A stretch of DNA of 64,000 bases from Acidobacteriaceae bacterium (GCA_027449965.1 DAIDKP010000010.1:62001-126000), one strand, 5' to 3'. Positions 19,280 through 32,536 are shown, numbered from the stretch's first letter. The notes: generated by a model not told the origin, from the letters alone. Numbers and translations: made by a program.

Positions 19280-19314
19280 GCAGCGCGTTTCGTTTTGTTA
19301 ACGAAGCGCGCTGC
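19280..19314. terminator. Bidirectional hairpin terminator between GH3 gene and queE
   Basis: A 15 bp stem (GCAGCGCGTTTCGTT, 19280-19294, with AACGAAGCGCGCTGC, 19300-19314, one G-T wobble) closes a 5-base loop between two convergent genes. The inner stem is AT-rich and the outer GC-rich. There is no long T-run on either side, so termination is inferred from position and stem strength. Confidence 0.6.
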
Positions 19315-19316
19315 AC

Positions 19317-19967
19317 TCAACGAATCCCCACCAGTTTATGCATTTGAATGCTGAGCCGCCACTGCGGATGCCGCATGCAATAGGCCAGCGCCGCTGCCGT
19401 ATTCGCTTCGCGCAACGGCCCATCCATCGGCTGCAGAAAAAAGTTCCGGAAGTCCATCCCGGCAAAGCGTTCCGGCTCGGACCCCAACTGCGGATAGACC
19501 AGCTTCAACTCGTCTCCTGCGGTCTGCACCAGCGGCGCTCCTGCCTTGGGACTCACGCACACCCAGTCCAGTCCTGCCGGCACCGCAATCGTTCCGTTCG
19601 TCTCGACAGCCACCTGAAATCCGCGCGCGTGCACCGCTGCAATCAGCGCATCATCCACCTGCAACAGTGGCTCACCGCCGGTCATGACCACAAACCGAAT
19701 GCCATCCGCAGTTGTCGCGCCGCGCATCCACGTCTGCTCCATGCGTGCAGCCAACGCTTCCGCCTCGGCAAAACGACCTCCATCCGGACCCTCCGTGCCC
19801 ACAAAATTCGTATCGCAAAAACGGCAAATCGCGCTCTCACGATCCTCTTCACGACCAGACCACAGATTGCACCCGGCAAAGCGGCAGAAAACCGCCGCGC
19901 GACCCGCCTGCGCACCCTCGCCCTGCAAGGTATAGAAGATTTCCTTTACTGCGTAGCTCATGCCCAC
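19317..19967 (-). CDS. queE: 7-carboxy-7-deazaguanine synthase
   Basis: A 216-residue radical SAM protein of the QueE family. The start MGMSYAVKEIFYTLQGEGAQ and the cluster-binding region CNLWSGREEDRESAICRFCD (a long insert after the first Cys, then CxxC) identify the CNLWSGRE-type QueE. QueE converts 6-carboxytetrahydropterin to 7-carboxy-7-deazaguanine in queuosine tRNA modification. Other que genes are not in the window. The start may be the first or third residue. The divergent Mog-type gene starts only 36 bp away. Confidence 0.92.
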   Translation of the reverse strand: MGMSYAVKEIFYTLQGEGAQAGRAAVFCRFAGCNLWSGREEDRESAICRFCDTNFVGTEGPDGGRFAEAEALAARMEQTWMRGATTADGIRFVVMTGGEPLLQVDDALIAAVHARGFQVAVETNGTIAVPAGLDWVCVSPKAGAPLVQTAGDELKLVYPQLGSEPERFAGMDFRNFFLQPMDGPLREANTAAALAYCMRHPQWRLSIQMHKLVGIR

Positions 19968-20003
19968 GCACCCACTTTCCTCTCTCTACAGTAAACTTTT
20001 TTC

Positions 20004-20495
20004 ATGGGTGGATTCGCCGTCATCACCGTCTCTGACCGCTGCTTTGCCGGGAAGCAAACCGACACTGCAGGCGAAGCCGTAACCCGCCTGATGGAATCCG
20101 CCTGGCCCGGCCAAACTGTTGGTCGCGGTCTGGTTCCGGACAAGGTGGAAGCCATCGCCACACTGCTTCATGAGCTGTGTCATCAGGAGTATCGGCTGAT
20201 CCTTACTGTTGGAGGCACGGGTCTGGGGCCGCGCGACGTCACGCCCGAGGCCACGCGCCAGCTAATCGATCGCGAAGTGCCCGGACTAGCCGAAGCGATG
20301 CGCGCGCTCACTTCACCCGCATATCGCTTTGCCTGGCTCAGCCGCGCGGTTGCCGGCCTGCGCGGATCGACGCTGATCGTGAACCTTCCGGGCAGCCAGC
20401 GTGGCGCGACGGAGTGCCTTCAGGCGATTCTGCCCCTGCTGCCTCATGCGCTGGAAATCATCGTCGGCGGCAGCGTTCACCCAGCGGCGGGATAA
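20004..20495 (+). CDS. MogA/MoaB-family molybdopterin biosynthesis protein
   Basis: A 163-residue protein of the MoCF-binding fold. [39 protein letters not shown] and [19 protein letters not shown] are the conserved blocks. MogA adenylylates molybdopterin and MoaB is its close homologue, and sequence alone does not separate them firmly. The ATG is preceded by a T-run and no Shine-Dalgarno sequence, so translation may be leaderless or use an unusual signal. It is divergent from queE across 36 bp. No other mo gene is in the window. Confidence 0.85.
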   Translation: MGGFAVITVSDRCFAGKQTDTAGEAVTRLMESAWPGQTVGRGLVPDKVEAIATLLHELCHQEYRLILTVGGTGLGPRDVTPEATRQLIDREVPGLAEAMRALTSPAYRFAWLSRAVAGLRGSTLIVNLPGSQRGATECLQAILPLLPHALEIIVGGSVHPAAG

Positions 20496-20616
20496 CTGCT
20501 GTTTTTGCGCCACACGACGATTCTCACGACGCGCTTCATTTACCATCGATGGGACGTTCTGCTCATCGTTGAATCAGGCATTGGGCGCAGGTGACGATGC
20601 TGAAAAAGGGAGTTCT

Positions 20617-21516
20617 ATGAAGGGAATTCTGCTGGCGGGTGGTTCGGCAACACGGCTTTATCCTGTGACGCATGTCGTTTCCAAGCAGTTGTTGCCGGTC
20701 TATGACAAGCCCATGATCTATTACCCGCTGACGACGCTGATGCTGGCTGGGATTCGCGATGTGCTCATCATCTCCACGCCGCGTGACACACCCAGCTTTC
20801 AGGCTTTGCTGGGCGATGGCAGCGAGTGGGGGATGCGCCTCAGCTATGCCGTACAGCCCAGTCCGGATGGTCTGGCGCAGGCCTTCGTCATTGGTCGTGA
20901 GTTTATTGCGGGCGACAGTTGCGCGCTGGTGCTGGGCGACAATATCTTCTATGGCCACTCGCTCAGCCAGAGCCTGATGGCGGCCGCTGCCCGCACCCGC
21001 GGAGCCACCGTCTTTGCCTATCCGGTCCAGGACCCGGAGCGCTATGGCGTGGTCGAGTTCAGCGCTGAAGGACGCGCGCTCAGCATTGAAGAAAAACCCG
21101 CGCAGCCCAAATCACACTACGCCGTGACGGGCATCTATTTTTATGATGCCTCGGTGGTTGAGATTGCCGCAGCGCTCAAACCCTCGTCCCGCGGTGAACT
21201 GGAGATCACCGACGTGAATCGTCACTATCTGGAACGCGGCACGTTGCAGGTCGAGGTGATGGGGCGCGGCATGGCATGGCTCGACACCGGCACGCACGAT
21301 TCCCTGTTTGAAGCAAGCCTCTTCATCCGCACCATCGAGCAGCGTCAGGGGATGAAAGTCGCCTGTCCCGAGGAGATTGCCTTTCGCAAGGGCTGGATCG
21401 ACGCTGCTCAAATGGAAGCGCTTGCTGCACGCTCGGCGAAAAGCGGCTACGGTCAATATCTGCGCTCGGTCTTGCGCGATCCTCTGCTGCACGCTGTCAC
21501 CGGAGGTGCGCTGTGA
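20617..21516 (+). CDS. rmlA: Glucose-1-phosphate thymidylyltransferase
   Basis: A 299-residue nucleotidyltransferase that makes dTDP-glucose from glucose-1-phosphate and dTTP, the first step to dTDP-L-rhamnose. The start [20 protein letters not shown] contains the Gly-rich nucleotide-binding loop (GGSATRLYP, where most members have GGSGTRL). [20 protein letters not shown] and [12 protein letters not shown] follow. ATG 20617 is chosen for AAAGGGA upstream and the family start, although the frame is open from 20401. The TGA overlaps the GTG of rmlC by 4 bp. The order rmlA-rmlC-rmlD lacks rmlB, which must be elsewhere. Confidence 0.95.
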   Translation: MKGILLAGGSATRLYPVTHVVSKQLLPVYDKPMIYYPLTTLMLAGIRDVLIISTPRDTPSFQALLGDGSEWGMRLSYAVQPSPDGLAQAFVIGREFIAGDSCALVLGDNIFYGHSLSQSLMAAAARTRGATVFAYPVQDPERYGVVEFSAEGRALSIEEKPAQPKSHYAVTGIYFYDASVVEIAAALKPSSRGELEITDVNRHYLERGTLQVEVMGRGMAWLDTGTHDSLFEASLFIRTIEQRQGMKVACPEEIAFRKGWIDAAQMEALAARSAKSGYGQYLRSVLRDPLLHAVTGGAL

Positions 21517-22070
21517 AGATTGTTGAAACCGCATTGCCGGGAGTACTCCTCCTGGAGCCGCGCATCTTTGCTGACGAGCGTGGCTGCTTCCTCGAAACCT
21601 GGAATCGGGAGCGTTTTGCCGAAGCCGGCCTGCCGACGCATTGGGTGCAGGACAACCTCTCAGTGTCGAAGACGGGCGTCGTGCGCGGACTTCACTATCA
21701 GACGATTCATCCGCAGGGCAAGCTGGTGCGTGTCGCCGCCGGGCGCGTACGTGATGTCGCCGTCGATCTACGTCGTCATAGCCCCACCTTTGGCTGTCAC
21801 ATCAGCGTGGAACTCGATGCCGACACGGCGCGGATGCTTTGGATTCCGGTCGGCTTTGCGCATGGATTTTCGGTCCTCGACGGCCCGGCAACCTTTGTCT
21901 ACAAAGTCACGGACTCCTACTGCGCAGCCGGCGAACGCACGATCCGCTGGAATGATCCTGATCTGGCCATTGACTGGGGACTGGCAAAGGAATCGGTGAT
22001 TGTCTCCGCCAAGGATGCAGCGGGAACGCGCTTTGCCGAGGCAGAAGTCTTTGAGGAGTTGCCCGCGTGA
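21513..22070 (+). CDS. rmlC: dTDP-4-dehydrorhamnose 3,5-epimerase
   Basis: A 185-residue cupin-fold epimerase. Typical stretches are [20 protein letters not shown], containing the catalytic His, then [13 protein letters not shown] and [12 protein letters not shown]. It converts dTDP-4-keto-6-deoxyglucose to dTDP-4-keto-rhamnose. GTG 21513 overlaps the rmlA stop and its own TGA overlaps the GTG of rmlD, so the three genes form a translationally coupled operon for the rhamnose precursor of cell-surface glycans. Confidence 0.95.
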   Translation: MKIVETALPGVLLLEPRIFADERGCFLETWNRERFAEAGLPTHWVQDNLSVSKTGVVRGLHYQTIHPQGKLVRVAAGRVRDVAVDLRRHSPTFGCHISVELDADTARMLWIPVGFAHGFSVLDGPATFVYKVTDSYCAAGERTIRWNDPDLAIDWGLAKESVIVSAKDAAGTRFAEAEVFEELPA

Positions 22071-22972
22071 GTCTGCCTTCGACGCGTGTGTTGATTCTGG
22101 GTGCGGGTGGGCAGCTTGGCGCGCAGTTGGCGCGAAGCCTGATGGTGGATGGCCAGGATGGTGCAGTAACTGCGCTTGGCCGCACGGAGCTGGATTTTGC
22201 CAATCCGGAGGCTCTGCGCACCGCGGTTCGCGCTCACTCGCCGCAGATTCTGGTCAATGCCGCCGCGTACACGGCTGTGGATCGTGCAGAATCCGAGCCG
22301 GAGATGGCCTTTGCCGTGAATGCGACCGCGCCGGGAATCCTCGCCGAAGAGATGGCGCGACGCGATGGCTGGCTGCTGCACTACTCGACCGATTACGTCT
22401 TTGATGGATCCGGAGCTGCGCCGTGGCGCGAGTCGGATCCGACCGGCCCGCTGAATGTCTATGGCGCGTCGAAGCTGGCAGGCGAGCAGGCTATAGCCGC
22501 CGTCGGCTCGAGGCATCTGATCTTTCGCACAAGCTGGGTTTACGCCGCTGAAGGGCGAAATTTTCTGCACACCATGTTGCGGCTGGGACGCGAGCGTGAA
22601 CGGCTGAGCATAGTGGCCGACCAGATCGGCGCGCCAACGAGCGCCGAGGCGCTGAGTGCCGCTACAGCACAGGTGATTGCGCGGCTGCGCGATGGCATCC
22701 ACCCGCCTTGCGGGATCTATCACATGAGCTGCTCCGGAGAGACAAGCTGGTTTGGATTTGCCGAAGCCATCTTCGCAGCCTTTGCCGAGCGCCAGCCCGC
22801 GCCAAGGCTGACGCCGATTGCCACAAGCGATTATCCAACGCCAGCGCGACGACCGCGGAACAGCCGTCTGGACGGTTCGTTGCTGGCACAGAACCTTGAT
22901 CTGCGACTTCCGGACTGGCGCGACGCCTTTGCCGGAGTGGCGGCCGCGCTGGGCGTTCTGACCTGCCGCTGA
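22067..22972 (+). CDS. rmlD: dTDP-4-dehydrorhamnose reductase
   Basis: A 301-residue reductase of the extended SDR/RmlD family. RVLILGAGGQLGAQLARSL is the NAD(P)-binding loop. The active-site motif is YSTDYVFDG with YGASKLAGE carrying Tyr and Lys. It completes dTDP-L-rhamnose synthesis. The start is GTG 22067, overlapping rmlC. The NUDIX gene starts 4 bp after the rmlD stop. Confidence 0.95.
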   Translation: MSLPSTRVLILGAGGQLGAQLARSLMVDGQDGAVTALGRTELDFANPEALRTAVRAHSPQILVNAAAYTAVDRAESEPEMAFAVNATAPGILAEEMARRDGWLLHYSTDYVFDGSGAAPWRESDPTGPLNVYGASKLAGEQAIAAVGSRHLIFRTSWVYAAEGRNFLHTMLRLGRERERLSIVADQIGAPTSAEALSAATAQVIARLRDGIHPPCGIYHMSCSGETSWFGFAEAIFAAFAERQPAPRLTPIATSDYPTPARRPRNSRLDGSLLAQNLDLRLPDWRDAFAGVAAALGVLTCR

Positions 22973-22976
22973 GGAG

Positions 22977-23549
22977 ATGGAGATGCCTGAGAAAACAAAT
23001 GGCCCACGCAGCATTGAAACCGTGAGCAGCCGTGAGATCTATCGCAATCCGTGGATGCGTCTGCGCGAGGATGAGATTGTGCGTTCCAACGGGCAACGCG
23101 GCATCTATGGCGTAGTGGAAAAGGAAGATTGCGCCATCATAGTGCCCATCGACGAGGACCGCATCTGGCTGATCGAGCAATTTCGCTACACGATTGGCGA
23201 GCGTGCCCTGGAGCTGCCGCAGGGCGGCTGGGAGACGGCGGGCGTCGATCCGGAAGAGCTGGCGCGAGGCGAGCTGAAGGAAGAGACAGGACTCCAAGCG
23301 GCATCGATGACCTATCTCGGGATGCAGTGGATCGCCTATGGATTTACGCGTCAGCGCCAGTTTGTCTTTCTGGCAAGCGGCCTGTCAGAGACAGAAAAAG
23401 ACCCTGATCCGGAGGAACACGATCTGGTGACGCGGTCAGTTTCCGTAGCGGAGTTTGAGGCGATGCTGCTCGACGGCACCATCCGCGACAGTTGCACGCT
23501 GGCGGCGTGGGGACTGTATCGGGTGTGGAAGCAGCGCCAGAGCGAGTGA
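22977..23549 (+). CDS. NUDIX hydrolase, ADP-ribose/sugar-nucleotide pyrophosphatase type
   Basis: A 190-residue NUDIX protein. The NUDIX box is ELPQGGWETAGVDPEELARG continuing ELKEETGL. The catalytic Glu pair (EE) is present, while the usual Arg before ELxEE is Gly and an upstream Glu is Val, as in a divergent subgroup. WLIEQFRYTIGERALELPQG resembles ADP-ribose pyrophosphatases. Starting 4 bp after rmlD with GGAG upstream, it is in the rhamnose operon and may clear sugar nucleotides or be a passenger. ATG 22983 is an alternative start. Confidence 0.85.
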   Translation: MEMPEKTNGPRSIETVSSREIYRNPWMRLREDEIVRSNGQRGIYGVVEKEDCAIIVPIDEDRIWLIEQFRYTIGERALELPQGGWETAGVDPEELARGELKEETGLQAASMTYLGMQWIAYGFTRQRQFVFLASGLSETEKDPDPEEHDLVTRSVSVAEFEAMLLDGTIRDSCTLAAWGLYRVWKQRQSE

Positions 23550-23575
23550 CTCTGGCGTGCAGCCGGTGGCCGGGT

Positions 23576-25989
<2,414 letters not shown>

Positions 25990-27092
25990 CTAGGCCGCAG
26001 GGCAGAATCTGCGAAGCAGCCAGAGGCGTGTTGGCGTCTCAAAGTACTGGAAACTGAGAATGCTGAGAGTGATGCACAACGCGAGATAGACGGGATACAT
26101 CGCCTGGAGGGTATCCCAGTGAAGAGCGATCCAAAGGTGATAAACGGGGATGTGAATCAGGTATAAGCCGTAGCTTGCCTCGCCGAGGAGGATCATAATC
26201 TTTGCATTCAGGATTCTGGAGAATGGATAACGATCTGCGGAGAAAATCAGAATCAGGATCGCAAAGAGTGGCACCAAAAGTGTGGTCAGAATATCTTCCA
26301 CGGGAAGAATTGTCAGCAGGAAGGGAATGGCTGTGACCATAGCAATTGCCGCGGTGAACAAGAGTCCGGTGCGGGTTCTACTTGAACCTGTTTTTTCAGC
26401 ATTCCATGACATCTGAATACGAGCGACCATGATGCCGACGAGGAAAGTGGGAAGGTGAAAGAGCGGATTAAAGAAAATTGACTTCAAATGATAATGGCTA
26501 GAAAGGTGATAGATAAATGCCTCGCTGGCGAGCCAGGATAGGCTGAGTCCAACGATCAGGGTACGACGCGGCAACTTCCATAGCGCCGGGCCGAGAATTG
26601 GAAAAATCAGATAAAAGAATGCTTCGGCGCATAGCGACCAGTTGGGATCGTCAATTCCGCGCAATCTGGGCATCCATGCCTGGATCATGGCGAGGTTTGC
26701 AAGGAAAGTAAGACTGGTCTTGAGAATTGCCGAATGGATGCCGTAGGTGTGAACTCGCGCGAAGAAAAGGACGGGAGTGTCGAGAACCATCGTTAACAAA
26801 TAGAGGGGATAAATTCTGGCAATACGGGACTGGTAAAACCGTAGTGCGTGGACGGGCCTTGTGCTCTGCAAGTAGACATAGCTGAGGATGTAGCCGGAGA
26901 GCAGGAAAAAAAGCCTACGGCAATATCGTCGACGGCAACGAACTGACGCATGAGCGGGATTGTAAGAAGAATTGGAAAGGAGTAGCCCACCGTGTGGTAC
27001 AGAACCACATGAAAGGCGGCCAAGAATCGAAGGGAGGTGAGTGCCGGGATTTTCTTCTGCTCCGCCGCTGCCGACAATCGCGTACGCTCCAA
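25990..27092 (-). pseudogene. Acyltransferase family 3 (OafA/YrhL-like), frameshifted
   Basis: Two minus-strand frames together give one membrane-bound acyltransferase of about 365 residues. The N-terminal frame (from TTG 27092) has the signature ALTSLRFLAAFHVVLYH and runs to VDDIAVGFF. The next frame continues with FLLSGYILSYVYLQSTRPVH and FYQSRIARIYPLYLL, and further hydrophobic helices to 25990. The switch falls in a run of seven T on the coding strand (plus-strand A-run at about 26910-26916), where eight would restore GFFFLLSGY. Such proteins O-acylate surface sugars. The frame break may be a sequencing error, true decay, or a slippery switch. The region is AT-richer than its neighbours. 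Confidence 0.8.
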
Positions 27093-27277
27093 TGCGGAAA
27101 TATTGTGAATATGCTCATGCTAGCAGAAAGCTGGATGGCGGAGTCGCAGGCGGGCCGAGATTGGGCATGTAGGATCTCGACGCGACTCCGCTTGCAGTTT
27201 ATCCTTATTTATCGGGATGTTGCAGAAGAATCTCAGGAATTCTGTTGCCCGAATCTGACCGCAAGACAGGGAGTCGA

Positions 27278-29329
27278 ATGACCGGAGATAGCCTGAACGT
27301 CCATCTGCCCGACGGAGTCGTACGCGAAGTGCCCGTTGGAACCACTCCACTGGAGATTGCGCAATCCATCTCGCCGCGGCTGGCTGCGGTTTGCGTGGTG
27401 GCGCGCATTGCGCCGGTGGCGGCGGCGACTGGCGGCACCGATGGCGGCGTTACGGCAGCGGACGTGGCCGAAGGCTCGGATGCGGCAATGTATGGAGCCA
27501 CGCAGGCAGGCTCGGAGCGGCTGGTGGACCTGTCGACTCCGTTGACCGAAGACGTGCGGCTGACGCTGGTGACGGAGCGGGACGCGGAGGCGCTGAAGGT
27601 GGTGCGCCACTCTGCGGCGCATGTGATGGCGACGGCGGTGCTGGAGCTGTTTCCAGAGACGAAGCTGGGCCATGGCCCGGCGACAGATGCGGGATTTTTC
27701 TACGATTTTTATCGGGAAAAGCCCTTTACGCCGGATGATCTGGCGGCGATTGAGGCGAAGATGGCCGAGGTGATTGCGCGGGATGAGAAGTTTGTACGCG
27801 AGGCGAGGCCGCGCGCGGAGGCGCTGGCCGAATTCGACCGCGAGGGCGAGTTCATGAAGACCCACTTCGTCACGCGCTTCACGCAGCCCGGCGACGAGGT
27901 CAGCTTCTATCGCAACGGAGGCTTCGTCGATTTCTGTCGCGGACCGCATGTGCCGTCGACGGGACGCGTGAAGGCTGTGAAGGTGACGACCCTGGCTGGA
28001 GCCTACTGGCTGGGCGACGAAAAGAATCCCCAGCTCCAGCGCATCTACGGGACCGCATTTTTCTCACAGAAAGACCTCGATGCCCACTTCGCGCGTCTGG
28101 AAGAAGCCGCCAAACGCGACCATCGCGTCCTGGGCAAGCAGTTAGATCTCTTCAGTATTCAGGAGGTCGCCGGATCGGGCCTCATCTTCTGGCATCCGAA
28201 AGGCGGCATCATCCGCAAGGTGATGGAAGGCTGGATGCGCGAGGAGTGCCTGCGACGCGGTTATTCCCTGGTGTATACGCCGCACGTGATGCGGCGCGAG
28301 CTGTGGAAGATCTCTGGCCACGAAGGTTTTTATGCCGGCAACATGTATACGCCGATGGAGTTGGACGACGCCGAGTACCGGCTGAAGCCAATGAACTGCC
28401 CAGGACATATTCTGATCTATAAAAATTCGCCGAAGAGCTATCGCGACCTGCCGGTGCGGCTGGCTGAGCTGGGCAACGTGTATCGGTATGAACGATCGGG
28501 CACGATGCATGGGCTGCTGCGAGTGCGCGGCTTTACGCAGGACGACGCCCATATCTTCTGCACCCCGGAGCAGATTGAAGATGAGGTGGTTGCCTGCATC
28601 GACTTTGCCGAATCCGTGCTGACCACCTTTGGCTTTGCCGAGTTCAAGGTGGAGCTTTCGACGTGGGATGAAAACGACCGCGCTCACTATGCCGGATCAG
28701 ACGAGAACTGGAAGTTGGCCGTGAACGGCCTGCGGCGGGCGCTGGATCGGAAAGGGATCGCGTACCGGACGATTCCGGGCGAGGCGGCGTTCTATGGCCC
28801 GAAGATTGATGTGAAGCTGGTGGACGTGCTGGGAAGGCTTTGGCAGCTTTCGACGGTGCAGTTTGACTTTAACCTGCCGGCGCGATTTGAGCTGGAGTAT
28901 GTGGGCGAGGATGGTGGACGGCACCAGCCGGTGATGGTGCATCGCGCGCTCTTCGGCTCCGTCGAGCGCTTCTTCGGCGTCCTCATCGAGCACTACGCCG
29001 GAGCCTTCCCGCTTTGGCTAGCGCCCGTGCAGGTGGGTCTGGTGCCGATTGCCGAGCGACATCACGAGTATGCGCGCCTGGTGCAGGCAAAGCTGGAGTC
29101 TGCCGGGCTGCGCGTGGAACCGGATGTGCGGAACGAGAAGATGAATGGGAAGATTCGTGACTTTGCCAACCAGAAGACGCCGTATGTTCTGGTGATGGGC
29201 GACAAGGAGGCCGAATTGCAGACGGTCAGTGTGCGGACGCGTGGCAAGGGCGATCAGGGGTCGATGACGCTGGATGATTTCGTGGCCCGCGCGACAGATC
29301 TGCTGGCCTCGCGGTCGACGGCGCTGTAG
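27278..29329 (+). CDS. thrS: Threonyl-tRNA synthetase
   Basis: A 683-residue class II synthetase that charges tRNA-Thr. It has a TGS domain (LNVHLPDGVVREVPVGTTPL), the editing domain (VVRHSAAHVMATAVLELFPE and a later CRGPH), the catalytic core with MNCPGHILIYK and GLLRVRGFTQDDAHIF, and the C-terminal anticodon-binding domain. The TGS domain carries an Ala/Gly/Asp-rich insert of about 40 residues at roughly residues 40-80. ATG 27278 is chosen for GGGAG upstream over ATG 27245. I see no T-box leader in the 185 bp before it. Confidence 0.96.
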   Translation: MTGDSLNVHLPDGVVREVPVGTTPLEIAQSISPRLAAVCVVARIAPVAAATGGTDGGVTAADVAEGSDAAMYGATQAGSERLVDLSTPLTEDVRLTLVTERDAEALKVVRHSAAHVMATAVLELFPETKLGHGPATDAGFFYDFYREKPFTPDDLAAIEAKMAEVIARDEKFVREARPRAEALAEFDREGEFMKTHFVTRFTQPGDEVSFYRNGGFVDFCRGPHVPSTGRVKAVKVTTLAGAYWLGDEKNPQLQRIYGTAFFSQKDLDAHFARLEEAAKRDHRVLGKQLDLFSIQEVAGSGLIFWHPKGGIIRKVMEGWMREECLRRGYSLVYTPHVMRRELWKISGHEGFYAGNMYTPMELDDAEYRLKPMNCPGHILIYKNSPKSYRDLPVRLAELGNVYRYERSGTMHGLLRVRGFTQDDAHIFCTPEQIEDEVVACIDFAESVLTTFGFAEFKVELSTWDENDRAHYAGSDENWKLAVNGLRRALDRKGIAYRTIPGEAAFYGPKIDVKLVDVLGRLWQLSTVQFDFNLPARFELEYVGEDGGRHQPVMVHRALFGSVERFFGVLIEHYAGAFPLWLAPVQVGLVPIAERHHEYARLVQAKLESAGLRVEPDVRNEKMNGKIRDFANQKTPYVLVMGDKEAELQTVSVRTRGKGDQGSMTLDDFVARATDLLASRSTAL

Positions 29330-29351
29330 GCTGCCTTCGACGTGGACGACA

Positions 29352-29384
29352 CAGGCCGACGGTGATCGTCGGCCTGAATGCTTT
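29352..29384 (+). terminator. Hairpin terminator after thrS
   Basis: A perfect 10 bp GC-rich stem (CAGGCCGACG at 29352-29361 and CGTCGGCCTG at 29367-29376) with a 5-base loop lies 22 bp after the thrS stop, followed by AATGCTTTAA. The T-run is short. Confidence 0.65.
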
Positions 29385-29419
29385 AATGGCTGCTTTTGAG
29401 TTGAGAAGACGCGAAGCTG

Positions 29420-29635
29420 CTAGACGCCCATGCCGAACTCACCGGTGGGGTTGACTTCGCTGTTGGAGTAGAAGTCGTAGGGCGTGCGGTGGTTGAACTG
29501 GTAGCGTTTGCGCAGTTCGGTGCCGACGAGCAGGCCGACGGCTGCGATACTCAGCCCGACGGAAACCCATCCCAAAGCGCGGAGCGCGTGCCAGCTTGCG
29601 GGTGCTGTGTTGTTCTGCGTCTCGTTGTCTGCCAT
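29420..29635 (-). CDS. Small single-pass membrane protein
   Basis: A 71-residue protein with a polar N terminus (MADNETQNNTAPASWH), one transmembrane helix (ALGWVSVGLSIAAVGLLVGT) and a polar C-terminal part (RKRYQFNHRTPYDFYSNSEV). ATG 29635 has a strong AAGGAGA nine bases upstream, which supports it over the longer frame reaching into the deaminase gene. No family is recognised. It lies downstream of the deaminase gene on the same strand, 76 bp away, and faces thrS. Confidence 0.7.
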   Translation of the reverse strand: MADNETQNNTAPASWHALRALGWVSVGLSIAAVGLLVGTELRKRYQFNHRTPYDFYSNSEVNPTGEFGMGV

Positions 29636-29711
29636 GGGAACAGTCTCCTTGTGTACCTCGATCATATCGCAGGATGGATGGATGGTGTCCAGCAGGTGGG
29701 GTGCGTGTGCG

Positions 29712-30740
29712 TCAGGAGCAGGAACCAATCTGGTCAAGCCAGCGGAGCTTTTCCGCTTCGGGGAGGAAGCTGGCGCGGAAGGAGTTTGCGGCAAGGGTGC
29801 GCAGTTCTTCGCGGCTGAAGCCGTGATGCTGATGCGCGAGGCGATACTCGTCTTCGACGGTGGCTCCGAAGAAGGCGGGATCGTCGGAGTTGAGCGTGAC
29901 GAGCAGGCCGTGGTCAAAGTAGCGGCGAATGGGGTGTTGTTGGAGTGAGGGGCAGACGCCGGTGCGGACGTTGGATGTGGGGTTGAGTTCAAGGGGAATC
30001 TGGCGCAGTTTCAGCTCGTCGAGCAGGGCTGGGTCGCGGATGGCAGACAGGACGTGTCCGAGCCGCTCGGAGCCGATGGAGAGCGCTTCGCGGATGGCCT
30101 CTGGGCCGGTGGTTTCGCCAGCGTGATTGGTGAGGCGAAGTCCGGCAGCGGCGGCCTCGGCGTAGAGTGCGTGAAAGGGCGCGGAACCGGTCTGGCGCTC
30201 GTCGCCGCCGAGGCCGATGGCGACGATCGAAGGATGGTCGCGACGCATCTGGGCGGCGAGACGAAAGACGCGCGCAGCCTCATCGACGGTGAAGTGACGG
30301 ACAGCGTCGAAGATCCAGTAGAGCGTGATGCCAAGCTCGCGCTCACCACGGAGCCGGGCACGTTCGAGGCCGGCAAATATTTTTTGAAAGAGCGCGGGAT
30401 CGGCCTTGTCCTGATCAGGACGGAGACGAAAGATGACGCCTACGGAGAGAAAGACTTCAGCGTGGCGGACACCCTGGGCGGCGAGACGCTGAAGCATGTG
30501 CCAGGCGGCGAGTTCATATTCGGCTGGACCGCGTAGTTCGGTGACGACGGCTTTGAATGCCTGGAGGAAGCCGGTGAAGTCGGTGTAGGAGTAAAGCGCT
30601 TCGGCTTGGGTGAGCGTCATGGGCCGGGTATCGCCGAGGGCGCTGAGCTCGACGAGCGTGGATGGGGTGATGGTTCCTTCCAGATGCAGGTGCAACTCCG
30701 CCTTGGGCAGGCGGCGAATCCACTGTTCGATGGTGTCCAT
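29712..30740 (-). CDS. Adenosine deaminase family protein
   Basis: A 342-residue metal-dependent deaminase with a TIM-barrel fold. The metal ligands are in PKAELHLHLEGTITPSTLVE (HxH), in TNHAGETTG (His and catalytic Glu) and in LNSDDPAFF (Asp pair). These enzymes deaminate adenosine or related nucleosides. The segment NPTSNVRTGVCPSL differs from classical adenosine deaminases and recalls the aminodeoxyfutalosine or adenine deaminase branches, so the substrate is left open. If the futalosine route is used, it would act in menaquinone synthesis. The gene starts 41 bp after the stop of the permease gene on the same strand. Confidence 0.88.
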   Translation of the reverse strand: MDTIEQWIRRLPKAELHLHLEGTITPSTLVELSALGDTRPMTLTQAEALYSYTDFTGFLQAFKAVVTELRGPAEYELAAWHMLQRLAAQGVRHAEVFLSVGVIFRLRPDQDKADPALFQKIFAGLERARLRGERELGITLYWIFDAVRHFTVDEAARVFRLAAQMRRDHPSIVAIGLGGDERQTGSAPFHALYAEAAAAGLRLTNHAGETTGPEAIREALSIGSERLGHVLSAIRDPALLDELKLRQIPLELNPTSNVRTGVCPSLQQHPIRRYFDHGLLVTLNSDDPAFFGATVEDEYRLAHQHHGFSREELRTLAANSFRASFLPEAEKLRWLDQIGSCS

Positions 30741-30781
30741 GGGGGGAAACTCTCCGTGAAGTAGTGCTGAGGGATGGGCTG

Positions 30782-32344
<1,563 letters not shown>

Positions 32345-32428
32345 AATCTCCGCTCCTTGGTTTCGGCGAAACAGGATTCTTCCGAGAACGGACCTCGCTT
32401 TCGCCAGGTGACACCTGGCTCAGGCGAA
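32345..32428 (-). promoter_or_regulatory. Structured 5' leader of the amino acid permease gene
   Basis: The coding strand upstream of the CTG start holds a palindrome CCAGGTG-T-CACCTGG (complement of 32404-32418), nested with outer arms TTCGCC and GGCGAA (32400-32405 and 32423-32428). The short segment to the AAGGAG also has inverted bits (CGAAAGCG). This may be an operator, an attenuator or a riboswitch-like leader. I could not match it to a known riboswitch consensus. Confidence 0.4.
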
Positions 32429-32536
32429 GCCTCAGACTGGAAAAACTGTTGGTCCGAATATAAATCAGGCGGGGGACTGCGGTGGAGTTGAAAAGAGATC
32501 AAACCCCACCGATCTGAATCCTGTTTTTGAATCCGG

